A stretch of DNA of 57,500 bases. It comes from Botryococcus braunii (taxonomy: Eukaryota; Chlorophyta; Trebouxiophyceae). The notes beneath the pieces were generated by a model. It was not told where the DNA came from, searched no databases, and saw only the letters and a program-made list of their open reading frames with translations. Where the stretch lies: NCBI GenBank assembly GCA_002005505.1, contig KV908347.1, positions 250,943 to 308,442 on the forward strand, read 5' to 3'. Numbering within the stretch: the stretch's first letter is position 1; each line of letters starts with the position of its first letter. Of this stretch, positions 29,767-40,499 are shown in pieces. A program made the translations under genes and the position numbers.

Positions 29767-29924
29767 CTGTGAAAGAAATCCTGCAGATTACCAAGCCCAT
29801 ACAAAACAGGAATCCCATACTGGGTCACTGAACAGTTGGCAGACATCTTAAACAGGCCTCACACTGCTGTAATACCAAAGAAGTCCAACAAATCAAGTTG
29901 TATTTAATTTGTGAAAGTGATTCC

Positions 29925-30449
29925 TCAACTCAAGGTGTAATTGGAAGCACGGAAGAACGTCGTAGCCACCTCCACGGACCGAGCGGATGACAAGCCTACA
30001 TCGTAGGTCCCCAAAAACATTTCAGTCTGCATAAGCCAAGGATCCAACTTTATTGGATCTCCCTCGAATACAGATGGGTCTGGCAACTTGAGCGAGGGCT
30101 TCCCTGAACCTGACGAGGCTGTAGCCGATGCCGGAGTTGCCGTTGGTATGGGCTGCGGCACGACCACAGGTGCAGGTTGCGCGAGAGAGCACTGAATTAA
30201 CATCTCAAGTCCCTCTGAAATGCTCTGAGCGGTATCAGCTGGAGGGGAATGCGACGGAACACTAGATCTTAATGCAACGGCTCCTTCGAGCAGGGCACCG
30301 ATATCTACCAAACGCCTAAGCATACAACGAGGATCTACCCATGAACGATCTACATATACATAAGCAAGAAGATCTATGGATGGATCTGGCTCCGCGATGC
30401 CAGGACTAGGTGCACGAGCCCTTGAACCCGAACGAGGATGCCGAGACAT
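29925..30449 (-). pseudogene. Gypsy-C Gag N-terminal part, 174 aa
   Basis: Starts at an ATG 70 bp after the LTR end. Sequence MSRHPRSGSRARAPSP then SLKLPDPSVFEGDPIKLDPW and LMQTEMFLGTYDV resembles the entry to a gypsy capsid domain. The frame stops early (NYTLS), well short of a full Gag. Confidence 0.75.
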
Positions 30450-30501
30450 CACAATCCGAAAGGAAAAGAAACGCACCACGAACGAACGACAAGGAACTAA
30501 T

Positions 30502-30518
30502 CCTTGTCGCCGATACCA
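30502..30518 (-). promoter_or_regulatory. Gypsy-C primer-binding site
   Basis: On the minus strand TGGTATCGGCGACAAGG follows the LTR end (ACGCTACA plus the terminal base). It starts with the TGG expected to pair with a tRNA CCA end. A near-identical site, TGGTATCGGCGACAGC, occurs at the unrelated fragment near 39,589-39,604. Confidence 0.75.
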
Positions 30519-30937
30519 CTGTAGCGTTAACTAAGCGGAAGAGGTTTTTATGAGACAGTGAGACGTTCGTGGTGTGCAACGAAAGAGTGTTACATGATTG
30601 ATTCGCAAGCGTCCTCTTAAACCCAGGGTGGATTGAACTATCAGTGCCTATGGGACAAGGTACGATCGGCGGGTTCCGGGGGTCTAAATCTGGATGTGTG
30701 CCAAGGCCCGTGGCCCACGGGAAGCCCCGGGATTTTGCAACGCCTGGAAGTTGTTGCGTTCCTGGTGAGACAGTTGCGACAATGTACGGGTTTGCGCTAC
30801 AGTATGCGAACGAGGTTGGTAGACCGATGTATACAGGATTGTGGAGGTGTATAGTCCGATGGATACCCGATGTGAAGACCGTGAAGTGAAGGTCGGTCCG
30901 TCCGATTTTGGTTTTGTGGGGAAGATATTAGATACAG
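30519..30937 (-). repeat. Gypsy-C 5' LTR
   Basis: On the plus strand this runs TGTAGCGTT...AGATACA. The inner edge is fixed by the PBS. The outer edge at 30,937 is the first reasonable CA terminus and is inferred, because the partner LTR is absent. Confidence 0.6.
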
Positions 30938-31149
30938 TTTAAATAGTTAATTCGTTGGCATTCCGCCGAAGGAGTCGTCGCGGTACGAGGTTTACAAGAA
31001 GTGTAGCCGTGCAGCTCGTGGGAACCGCACAAGAAACACTGCACTTTGCGTCGGGTGGAAGACATGGTAAGTCCAGCGGGGCTATTGCCGCCTTGTTGAG
31101 GCGAAAGGGGTTCCAATTAGTGCGGGTTCAACGTTTTGTGTGCCTTATC

Positions 31150-31648
31150 TTAAAGCATTTCGTCCAAGGCTCCATCGTTTTGTTCGTGACGGTTGAGAAT
31201 ATTATTATTGACATCTGCAAGGGCATTGGCAAAAGCAGTCAGCTGCAATGCTGTTCCCACGAGCAATGCTATGCAGTCAGGTGTAACCGTTAAATGTACC
31301 TTGGTTATTGCCGAACGTTGCAGGTGACTGCATAAGCGACATCGGCCCACGTTGTCATTACTAACTTGTAAATAAATGAGAAAGGTGCCATTATCAAGAA
31401 CGTCAAATCTTCAAGCCAAAGACAACTACAAAAGGAGGGAAAAACAAAGGGAAAAAAACGGCTTACCGTGCACAATCGGGAAGGCTAGGTCCAAAGCCGT
31501 CGCCCTTGCTGCTGGTGGCACCGTGTACTTCGTGTGTATATCGAGTATGGTATTACGCTGTATACAAAAGTGGAGGAAGAAGAAAAAACAGGCTTACCTG
31601 GACGGCCATCATGGCGAAAGCCAAGGCTGCACACCCGAAGCCCAACAT
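31150..31648 (-). CDS. Possible small spliced gene at the right inverted repeat
   Basis: Minus strand. An ATG at 31,648 opens exon 1 (31,648-31,598: MLGFGCAALAFAMMAVQ). A 40-nt intron GTAAGC...TATACAG leads to exon 2 (31,557-31,467: RNTILDIHTKY ... LAFPIVH). A second GTAAGC donor at 31,466 could use a strong acceptor 41 nt on, giving about 54 aa, or a weaker acceptor at 31,365, giving 118 aa ending ADVNNNIL...ALDEML at 31,150. The two tiny introns with matching donors argue for a real gene. I do not recognise the product. Its ATG lies in the 250-bp repeat, so that repeat would hold its promoter. Confidence 0.35.
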
Positions 31649-31891
31649 GTCCGTTCTCCTCTATGTATTAAAGATCAAATAGATATGCGTGTTTGCTTTA
31701 TTGTTCTTCTTTGATATTAAATAGTTATGGCTTCTGAAGGACACAAGCTACAGTTTTTAAGGCAACGAAAAGCCGTTTGAGGCAACGAGAAGACAAACAG
31801 GCATCACGTGGTCGTATGAGCCTCCCAAGAGGTACCACAGAGCGCGCGGGAAAAGTCCTCAGGAGCTCTGTAGAGAACTGCCGATCGTAAT
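31642..31891 (-). repeat. Right copy of the 250-bp inverted repeat
   Basis: Reverse complement of 529-785, ending in the GATCGTAAT motif and followed by TATA. See the left copy for the two indels. The 5' leader of gypsy-B starts within a few bases of its outer edge. Confidence 0.85.
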
Positions 31892-32044
31892 TATACTGTA
31901 CTGCCACAGACGCGTAGTCGGGCAACCGAGCGAACTACTTGAGCGAGGTTGTACTGCGAATCCAGATCACATGGCAAGTCAAAGAGCAATGCCAAGGACC
32001 ATACTAGAGCATTATACCCTAGGAAATGCTACAACGTCGATTCC

Positions 32045-33190
32045 ATGAACCCGATCGCCCCTACAACCGAGGGATCGGAAGGCAAAAGGAAGAAACGCCC
32101 CTTGTCAAAGGAAGATATTGAACAATACGTTGACGCTTTGGTTCAAGAAAAGTTGGAGGCTCGGCAGGCCGAGGCTCAAGCACCGATCCAAAAACCGGTG
32201 CAAGTGCGTGCTGCCCCTCCTTCTCTCTTTAACGGACAACGTGGAAGTTTTATGTTTTTTGCACGGAAATTGGCATCATATGCTAAACTCACAAACGTGC
32301 CTGATGCTAAGTGGGTTGCTTTGGCAGTTCAACACTTGGAAGAAAGACCTCTTAAAGTGTGGGATGCTTTTGTGCGTAAGTGGGAAAAAGAGGGAGGAGA
32401 GGAAGATGCCATAGAGTGGGAAGACTTTAAAGCTTTTATGTCCAAAAGATATGATGCCACTGACACAGTAGCAATAGCAAGACAAAAGCTTGACAAAGTC
32501 TACCAGGGAAATGAAAGTGTGGAGAGGTACATTGAAAGATTTGTTGCTTTGCTTTCGGATGTTGAGGTGGAATATGAAATGGTAGAGCAGGATAAGTTGC
32601 ACTTATTCATGAAGGGTCTTAATGTGCAGTTAAGATTGGCCAGTACCATCAACCCCGGGACAGGGAAACCCTTCATAGACCTGGATGACTTGTGCTCCTT
32701 TGTGGTCAAGTATGAAGGTGGTTTCAAGAGTGCCCATGGGGATGCACAGGGAGGTCCCCCCAAGAGGAGGACACTATCAAACTTCCACACCAATCTTGGT
32801 GCAGCTCATATCCCAGAGGAAGTTCAAGGGTCACCACCCTTCTGGGGAGCTGTTGGAGGACCCCCTGGTGCACCAGGGAAGGGAGGAAAGTTGGACTCTC
32901 GGAAGGTCATCCCCGCTAATAGGGAGTGTTACTTTTGTAAACAGTTGGGCCATGAAGCATGGCAATGTCAGTTGAAAAGGGAGTGGTTGGCTGCTAAAGC
33001 TAAAGCAGGAGGGTTCCAACCACCAGTTTTTCAACCGGGTTACTTTCCCTCTGCACCACAGGCCCCACCAGTGGTGGCACCAGTGCAAGGAGGGCTTCCA
33101 CCACCTCAAGGAGGGCAAGGTAATTGGCAAGGGAAAGGAAAGGGAAGAGGGAAGTGGAAGGGGAAAGGGAAGGGGAAACCCAAAACTTGA
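32045..33190 (+). CDS. Gypsy-B Gag, 381 aa
   Basis: I take the ATG at 32,045 (MNPIAPTTEGSEGKRKKRP), because the longer frame upstream lacks an ATG. The capsid region includes PPSLFNGQRGSFMFFARKL, AVQHLEERPLKVWDAF, DTVAIARQKLDKVYQ and ESVERYIERF. A CCHC knuckle CYFCKQLGHEAWQC lies near residue 296. The C-terminus is a Pro/Gly-rich tail ending in a Lys/Gly-rich stretch. The TGA at 33,188-33,190 is in frame with pol. Confidence 0.92.
   Translation: MNPIAPTTEGSEGKRKKRPLSKEDIEQYVDALVQEKLEARQAEAQAPIQKPVQVRAAPPSLFNGQRGSFMFFARKLASYAKLTNVPDAKWVALAVQHLEERPLKVWDAFVRKWEKEGGEEDAIEWEDFKAFMSKRYDATDTVAIARQKLDKVYQGNESVERYIERFVALLSDVEVEYEMVEQDKLHLFMKGLNVQLRLASTINPGTGKPFIDLDDLCSFVVKYEGGFKSAHGDAQGGPPKRRTLSNFHTNLGAAHIPEEVQGSPPFWGAVGGPPGAPGKGGKLDSRKVIPANRECYFCKQLGHEAWQCQLKREWLAAKAKAGGFQPPVFQPGYFPSAPQAPPVVAPVQGGLPPPQGGQGNWQGKGKGRGKWKGKGKGKPKT
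33188..33190 (+). promoter_or_regulatory. In-frame TGA between gypsy-B gag and pol
   Basis: ACT TGA CTC: the frame stays open after the stop (LARV-MDPH...), and an ATG follows 12 bases downstream at 33,203. The C after TGA is a more permissive context than the one in gypsy-A. Readthrough or re-initiation are both possible. Confidence 0.6.
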
Positions 33191-33202
33191 CTCGCAAGGG
33201 TC

Positions 33203-35340
33203 ATGGATCCCCATTGTTTGGCCTATTTGTCTTCACTCTCTGAACCCTTCGAGTTGGTAGTACCTAAGAAAAATTGTGCAGAGGCTTGCTTGCATGATTT
33301 CTTTGCAAAGAGAAAACATGATCCCAGCCTTGGTGCCTGCTTTGTTATTAGCCAAAAAGTCTGGAAAAGCAGGAGGTTTTTCTTAGAGTACAGGACAAAG
33401 GCCAAACTAAAAGTTCTTGCTCGGGGATGTAGGGGAGAACAATTCATGTTCTCGGGCAAGGCAGGAATATTTCCTTTTTCATTTGTGCTTGCATGTGTCA
33501 TGCCACAACCATCTTGTCATGTAGGGCATGTGGGAAATCTCTCACCACTCAACCTGACTTTTGCCGTTACTGTTCGAGGCATGGAGTTTCGTGCACTCAT
33601 GGACACTGGGGCTACCCATTCTTTTGTCCGAGGCAAAGTACTACAAGGGCTTAGGTATCACAAGGAAGCAACAACAGTAGTCCTTGCAGATGGGTCCTTG
33701 TCTGAAACCAAGGGGAAGGTTGACCTTAGTGTTAGGTTCACCCCTTCGGTAGTCACCCGCCATACTTTCTTTGTATGTGATTCTATTATGGAGGGGGTGG
33801 ACCTCATTCTGGGACAAGACTGGATGTCTCTAAGGGAGGCCACAGTCAGTGTTGGGGTTGGAAAGGCACAAATAAAACATCAAGGGAAGTGGGTAACGTT
33901 GGACCCTCACAGGAAAGTCTTACCCTGCACGTTGCAATGGGGTATGAACATAGTGAGGAAGGGGAAGAACAAAGTAGATCAATGGAGACTTTGTCTGTTG
34001 AATGTTGTCATGAGACCTGAAGAGTATGCATGGGATGAGCAGGAGTCATCCCGGGAGGAAAACGGGCTCGATCCCTCCGACGACGAATCAGGCACCTCAT
34101 CAACCAACTCCAGGGGACCGGGTACCCAGGGCGGGCCGGTCCCGGAATTATTCTCGGAACCCCTAGTGGAGGGGGAGGAAGAGGGAATAATGGAGGGGGA
34201 GGAGGAGAAGCCAACGTCGTCGTCGGGTAAGCTCACGGGATCCTTGGGACTGGAGGAGGTGTTGAAGGGCAAACCGGAACAATTGGGGGTGCTCCTTAGG
34301 GAGTACAGTGATTTGTTTCCTCAAGGTTTGCCAGGATTGCCACCGCACAGACAGGTGTATCACACCATCAGGATACAACCTGGCTCTGTACCTCCTAATA
34401 AGCCTGCTTATCGTTTATCTTCTCTTGAAATGGAAGAGTGTACTAAAACAGTGGATGAGCTTCTCGCATTAGGGCACATCCGGCCCAGTCACTCACCTTA
34501 TGCATCTCCTGTTCTTTTTGTTAAAAAGAAGGAAGGAACTTATAGGATGGTAATTGATTATAGAGCTGTCAACCAGATTACCATTCCGGATAGGTACCCC
34601 TTGCCCCGGATTGATGATTTGCTTGATAGGCTCAAAGGAGCAAAGGTCTTCTCAAGCCTGGATTTATTGAGCGGATACCATCAGGTCCGGCTTAAAGAAG
34701 AAGATATCTCAAAGACAGCATTTAGAACACCATTTGGGTTGTACGAGTTTCTGGTGCTCCCCTTTGGTTTAACGAATGCTCCGGCCACTTTTCAGCGGCT
34801 GATGAATGAAATCTTCCATGATTTCATTCGGGAGGGATTTGTCGTTGTCTATTTGGATGATGTGCTCATTTTCAGCAAGGATGAAAACATGCATTATGTT
34901 CATTTGGAAAAAGTCTTCGCTCGCTTGCGAGAGAAGCAACTCTTTGCCAAGCTACCCAAGTGTGAGTTCATGCGTTCTGAACTTCGATACTTGGGGCATA
35001 TCATTGGAAGGGATGGATTAAAGGTGGACCCACAAAAGGTGGAAGTAGTCAAGGAATGGCCCGTACCCAAAAACACCACGGATGTCCGTAGGTTTCTGGG
35101 CCTTGCAAACTACTTCAGGAAGTTTATCAGGGACTTCAGTGCCATCGCTGCTCCCTTGACAAAGTTGTCAAGCAGCAAGAGGGCATGGGAATGGGAATTG
35201 GAACAGGAGGAATCTTTTTCAGCATTGAAGACTGCTTTGGTAGAGGCCCCTATCTTATCACCACCTGATCTTCGGAAACCATTCCAAGTGACATGTGATG
35301 CAAGTGATTTTGGGGTGGGAGCAGTTCTCATGCAGGACGT
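33203..35340 (+). pseudogene. Gypsy-B Pol, protease and RT part, before frameshift
   Basis: Protease (ALMDTGATHSFVRG, then LILGQDWM), an acidic linker (about residues 270-340), and RT (NKPAYRLSSLEMEE, VKKKEGTYRMVIDYRAVN, VVYLDDVLIFSKD, LRYLGHIIGRDGLKVDPQKV). The start of RNase H (CDASDFGVGAVLMQD) is reached before the frame slips near 35,335-35,345 and stops at 35,365. A single extra base there would account for the shift, so a full Pol is not made. Confidence 0.9.
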
Positions 35341-37313
35341 GCAGGAAAGTAGTAGCATACTATAGCAAAAAGTTGAATAGTGCAGAGCGTAACTATTCTG
35401 CTACGGAAAGGGAATTGCTGGCTGTAGTGTATGCTCTACAGGAATGGAGATGTTATGTGTTAGGAAAACCAGTCACCGTAACCACTGACCATAAGTGTAA
35501 TACCTTTTTGCAACAACAGGCAGGACTTAGCCCGAGAAGAGCTAGGTGGGCTGAGCGATTGCAGGAGTTTGACATACTCTGGGTTTGGGAGCCAGGCAAG
35601 ACTAACGTCGCAGATGCCTTGTCCAGGGTCCCAATCCTCGCGGCCAGGCAGCTCCGACGCAACGTCGAGCCAGCGGAGCCCGAGCTCAGGAGTGTCAAGC
35701 CCCGGGTCGCAATGGACTCCGGCGGGAGGGCCCGCCCGAGCGGAGTCACCCAGCAGCTTGACACGTGTGAACCCTTCCTGGAGTTAGTAAAGAGGGCTTA
35801 CATGGATGATGAGTGGTTGGGAAAGAGGTCGAACAGAAGGAAGGTGCATTTCAGGAATGGGATATGGGAATATGGGAAGGAGGGACGGAAGTATGTCCCA
35901 GGGCATTATGAGGTGAAGGATGGGGAAGGAGTCGTGGGGAGAAACCTAAGACAAGATATACTCAAGGCATTGCATGAACCTTTGTATGTGGGACACCCTG
36001 GTTTTGCCAAGATGTATGAACTGGTGAAACGGGAATGGTGGTGGCCGGGAATGACAGAGGACGTGCGGGAATATGTTGCCTACTGTGATTCTTGTCAAAG
36101 GGTCAAAGCTTCAAACAAGTTGCCCGCAGGCCTCCTTCACCCCTTGCAAATCCCGACTAGGAAATGGCAAAGCATTTCCATGGATTTCATAACGGGGTTG
36201 CCACGGAGTGCAAACGGGAATGATGCCATATGGGTTGTGGTGGACCGGTTAAGTAAGTGTGCTCACTTTGTGCCCACCACCACAAAAGCTGACTCATATG
36301 ATGTAGCAGTTTTGCTAAGGGATAAAGTCTGGAGATACCACGGATTTCCAGAGGAACTTGTGTCGGATAGGGATCCTAAGTTTGTGAGTAAATTTATGGA
36401 TATACTCCTAAATTTAACAGGCTGCAAACCTGCACGGTCTACAGCCTATCACCCACAATCTGACGGACAAACGGAACGGGTTAACAGGATTCTTGAGGAC
36501 TACCTCAAACATTATGTTTGGGATAAGCCTAAAGAATGGGAAAACCATCTGGCTGTTGCAGAGTTTGCCTATAACAATACATGGCAAGCCTCGATCAACA
36601 CCACACCGTTCCGCTTGACATATGGACAGGATCCAAACATTCCATTTGCTATGGGACACATGGAGGGGGGAAAAGCAGATCGGGCAGATCTATTCCTCCG
36701 GAAGATGCAAGACTCCCTTACTCTTGCACGGAAGTTTTTGGCTGCAGCTCAGGAGCGGCAGGCGGCCCAGGCGAACCGCCACCGCCGGGCTGTGATCTAT
36801 AAGAAGGGGGACCTTGTTCTCCTTCGGACGAAGTTCCCAGCCGCCCTGACGTCGCAGAAGTACATAAAGCTTGCCAGGCGCCGGATAGGACCCTTCCGGG
36901 TCACTGCCGTCCATCCCAACTCTGTTGAGCTGGACGTCCCCGCCGCCTTGAAGTTTCACCCACGCATAAACGTGGAATATGTGGACCTCTACAAGGGGCC
37001 ACGTAACCTAGACCGCCTCAGCATTTACAAATACCAGCCGGGACCACGCATGGTCAAGGGCGATGACGGCACGGAGAATGCCGAGTACGTCGTGGACGGC
37101 ATCCTCGGTCACCGTCCCTTGATGAAGGGGAACCGGGCCCTCCACTTCCCGGACGGTACCCCAGCCTACCAGTACTGGGTACTGTGGTCAGGTTACGACG
37201 TCGGAGACGACTGGGAGCCCTTGGACATGTTCGACCACGCAAAGGACACCATCAACGCCTACCACCGTCACCAGGAGTTGGGCCCGCCCAAGTGGGGCGA
37301 GATGGCCGTTTGA
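35341..37313 (+). pseudogene. Gypsy-B Pol, RNase H to chromodomain, after frameshift
   Basis: In the shifted frame RNase H resumes at RKVVAYYSKKLNSAERNYS, then TTDHKCNTFL and TNVADALSRVP. The integrase zinc finger is HEPLYVGHPG ... CDSCQRVKAS. The core shows MDFITGLPRS, SDRDPKFVSKF and YHPQSDGQTERVNR. A C-terminal chromodomain (YVVDGILGHR ... YWVLWSGYDVGDDWEP) ends the protein. The open length suggests that the frameshift is young or a sequencing error. Confidence 0.9.
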
Positions 37314-37316
37314 GGC

Positions 37317-38356
37317 CTTTCCCCTGCTGCCCGCTCCTCCGGTCGGTTACCTTGTCTTTGCTCTCTTTAGGAGGGAGTCCTTGTCGGGTACGCAAGGATC
37401 TGCACAGACAAGCCGGTGGTAGGATTGCAAATGTGTGCACCCCCTCGGGATGGGATTGGGAGTGGGTCGCCCACTCCGGTGTGGGTGGACAGATGTCACA
37501 CACCATGGCATGTTGCAGCCCGGAGTCTGCACGCTTTGGATAGGTGGGGGGGGGGGAGTACACCTGCTAGCACAAGCAATCAGTTGTGGATCCTGGGCAC
37601 TTTTCTGGTGATTGGTGGCCTATGTGACTAGAAGGGACTTGGAAATTGGAGAGGGATTGGGGATTCTTCTATGTGACTGGCAGGTCTTGGACTGTCTATG
37701 TCAATAGGGGGACTTGGACTCTCTTGAAATCTTGGACCTTGAAAGTTTGTGTTGTTGGGACTTTCGGGAACGTTGGACTTTGTTTCTTTGTTTGTTTGTT
37801 TGTTTGTTTGTTCCTTTTGGATCATGGTTCAGAGCCAACGCAACCCGAGTCGTTCGGCATGAACTGGAATGTGTACCTTATGTGGATTTGTACAGTATGT
37901 TGACTTGGGATCATCCATTACGGGAACGGGACTCATTGGGAGATGGAACTTCTCCATGGAAGTTCCCTACTTTTTGGACTTAAGCACTTTAATTATTCTT
38001 TTGTGTTGTATGTTTTTGGATTAGATTTTTATGTTCTCTTGGACTTGGGAAAGGGGACACTTGTTTTTCATGTTTGAACGTTTATTTCTTCATGTTTGTT
38101 CTTCGAATAAGATTAGACGCAAGTCTACCTAGTGTCCTAGAAAAGCCATTAAAAAATAAATAAATGGCAAGGAAGTGTTTACTTGGAGATTTTATACATT
38201 GGAAGTGGGGACCCCATGAACCACCAATTCGGCAGGGGTCAGACGGCAGTTGGAGGTTTGGGCCGTCCAGTTTACCGGTTTCTCTGGTTGTTCTTCTCAG
38301 TGAAAATCCTCGAGTGGGTTTGCATGAGGACATGCAAAGGACTAAGGGGGGGATAA
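37317..38356 (+). other. Gypsy-B 3' untranslated tail
   Basis: About 1 kb with no supported gene. It contains an 11-base G run near 37,547-37,557 and a (TTTG)n tract near 37,785-37,812. It ends in a purine tract AAGGGGGGGATAA before the LTR. Short frames here look incidental. Confidence 0.75.
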
Positions 38357-38830
38357 TGTAACGGAATGCGAGGATTTCCGAGCATTTCGGGACATTTGCG
38401 GGAGACGCCCTTTGGCGCCATACTGCACGCCCGTGGGAGCCACGTGGTTAGCCGCTCGAACGAGAGTAGCACCTTCCGTCGGTGATGGTTGCTTACGCCA
38501 TGCATAGTTGGCACTCCGTCATTGCGTGTGTTTGATGACAATAGTTGTCACCGTTAGCACGCCAGCGAGTGGACGATCTAGGGCTCTCACGAAGGATAGA
38601 GAGACAGATGTCGTACATGGGCCGAGTCCGAATCATAGGCGTCCCTTGGCTAGGAACCCGCGTGCCGAGTAGATTAACACGAGAGGACAGAACTGGAGAA
38701 ACCACAAGGGTAAGCTGTGTGGTGGGGTGGTTCTTGTAAACGCTTGCTTGCCCCAAGTGACGGACCTCGTGTCGCGCCTCGTTCCTTGCTCCCCTCCTGC
38801 CTTACTTATAAATTCCGCTGAGTTATTACA
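38357..38830 (+). repeat. Gypsy-B 3' LTR
   Basis: The LTR is 474 bp, starting TGTAACGG and ending TTATTACA, so its termini TGTAA/TTACA are inverted. The start is fixed by the purine tract. The end is chosen by the terminal motif, since no partner LTR is present. Confidence 0.65.
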
Positions 38831-39385
38831 CATAGGTGACAAACTCATGTCACCCATCAGCCCCAAAGGTCAACGTATTTCCCACCTTGGAAATACTACA
38901 ATGCTGAAACTTGAAGATACATCTTCAAAGAGGGTAATTAACATGCGCTTTAATAAAGGATTACCTTTAATCCCTCATGGCCTTCTTCCTGTCAGCTTTG
39001 CAAGCCATTTGCAAAATGTCAGTTCTTATGAATACTTTCATAAACAGCAAACAGCAACCACACTTATGTTGCTATCACCTTTATAAGTGTAATCAATACG
39101 TAAGCGACTGCCTGCAAAGCATATCAATGCATTCTTGCACATGCAAAGAAGTACACCCACACCAAGGATGTCTCTTCTTCCTGAAGTAGTCAAGCACTAC
39201 TAACATGGCAGCTTTCCAATCGTTTAGAGAAAGCACTATATGCTTCTTTCACCTCTTCAACATCGAAGGGAGCTCTTGCGCAAGGACCTTTTGCATACTG
39301 CCACAGTCAAAGCATGCCATACAATGTATTGATTGCTTGCCCGCAAATCCATTAAAGCCAAAGTGCTTCATGCTCATCATATTAC

Positions 39386-40484
39386 TCAAGGGTAGATCAA
39401 CATATGAACTTTCAAGCAAAAGCCAGCGGCACAGCCGATCAGCAGCCGATCGTTTTCATGCGAGACAAGTTCCACCACGTCCAGATCATACTCTTCCGTT
39501 GGCAATGACATCGAAGTATAGTTCTGAAACCAGCCGAGCAACCGACGAGGTCCTCCTGGTCCAGGAACACGAACCAACGACAGCCGAAGCTGTCGCCGAT
39601 ACCATGTTGGAAAATCGGCTGCCGTTGTCCCACCCCTTTGTCCATTGCCGCCTTCATTTCAACCCAGCTTCTTCATCCCTGCAATAAGCTGCAGTCTTAG
39701 CAGTCTATGCAGGGAACAGTACCACACATTGATGAGTCGTACCAAACAAGGACGACTGCTCAAGTACTGGAGTCTGCGAAGCAACAGATCTATTTACAAT
39801 GCAAGTGCACTAAAGCGTAACTGCTCTAACTAAGGAACAACTAATCAAGGGATACCTACAATAAGCTGCAGTCTTAGCAGTCTATGCAGGGAACAGTACC
39901 ACACATTGATGAGTCGTACCAAACAAGGACGACTGCTCAAGTACTGGAGTCTGCGAAGCAACAGATCTACCAGAAAATCTGTGATACTATCCCTTAAATA
40001 CTGACGCAGGAGGACTTACATAATTTGCCTCCCTTAGCCGTCACCGTCAAGCACTTTATGCACGCAACTCATGCGGAATGTCCCGCTATCCGTGCGAATC
40101 CCGCCGTACCATTCAAGCATCGTCAAAAGTACTGACCGCTAAGACGGATTACCGCATCCGACTAGCCCTCGAATGGCATGAACGACTCGATCAATGCAAA
40201 TGACGTCCGTAGGACTACTCGGAGTCTGGAACGAACACTAAGGTAGCAGTAGGTGCCTAAGCTGGTCCGGATGCAACACCATTTGGACTTTACTTGCCCG
40301 AATCTACCCGTTAGCACCTTAACCAGTGTCCGAATCATCCGAATCAGTCCGTAAACAACCCTATAACCACTAAGATAGGGTTTACAGGTACAACGTACCT
40401 CAATATATGTCTCATGAGTGACACCTGACTCAGGTCAGTGACCATTATGTTTGCACCAGTCACGTCACTTCACAAATACACACA
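39386..40484 (-). mobile_element. LTR-retrotransposon 5' end fragment (minus)
   Basis: On the minus strand, TGGTATCGGCGACAGC at about 39,589-39,604 is a PBS of the same type as in gypsy-C. It directly follows an LTR end ...TTCCAACA, so the LTR lies to the right on the plus strand from TGTTGG at 39,605. A short minus frame (39,386-39,577, EEYDLDVVELVSHENDRLL) could be the start of an internal gene, but I cannot assign it. The outer LTR edge (about 40,484) is a guess. Confidence 0.45.
39680..39970 (+). repeat. 113-bp direct duplication
   Basis: CAATAAGCTGCAGTCTTAGC through GCAACAGATCTA occurs near 39,682-39,790 and again near 39,860-39,968, apparently without mismatch and with a period of about 178-179 bp. 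It lies within the inferred LTR of the minus-strand fragment. Confidence 0.85.
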
Positions 40485-40499
40485 ATCACAGTGGGAATT

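Larger units (their letters stand above)
28050..30937 (-). mobile_element. Gypsy-C, upstream part, decayed (minus)
   Basis: A degenerate Ty3/gypsy element read on the minus strand: LTR (30,937-30,519), PBS, gag, protease, RT. It continues beyond the chimeric insertion at 21,614-21,045. It carries frameshifts between gag, protease and RT and an in-frame TAG in RT, so it is inactive. Its 3' half is missing. Confidence 0.88.
31892..38830 (+). mobile_element. Gypsy-B, plus-strand chromodomain element, 5' LTR missing
   Basis: The element has a leader (31,892-32,044), gag (32,045-33,190), pol (33,191-37,313, one frameshift), a 1-kb untranslated tail, a purine tract (38,345-38,356) and a 3' LTR (38,357-38,830, TGTAACGG to TTATTACA). 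No matching 5' LTR is found upstream, where the 250-bp inverted repeat begins directly. It is related in layout to gypsy-A but not closely in sequence. Confidence 0.88.

Noticed and set aside
31642..31891. The 250-bp repeat as the 5' LTR of gypsy-B
   Set aside because: It shares no sequence with the 3' LTR at 38,357-38,830 and its ends are not TG...CA in the right sense.
39729..39765. Hammerhead-like TGATGAG with a GTCGT/ACGAC stem
   Set aside because: The GAAA core strand and a closing stem with a cleavage site are absent.
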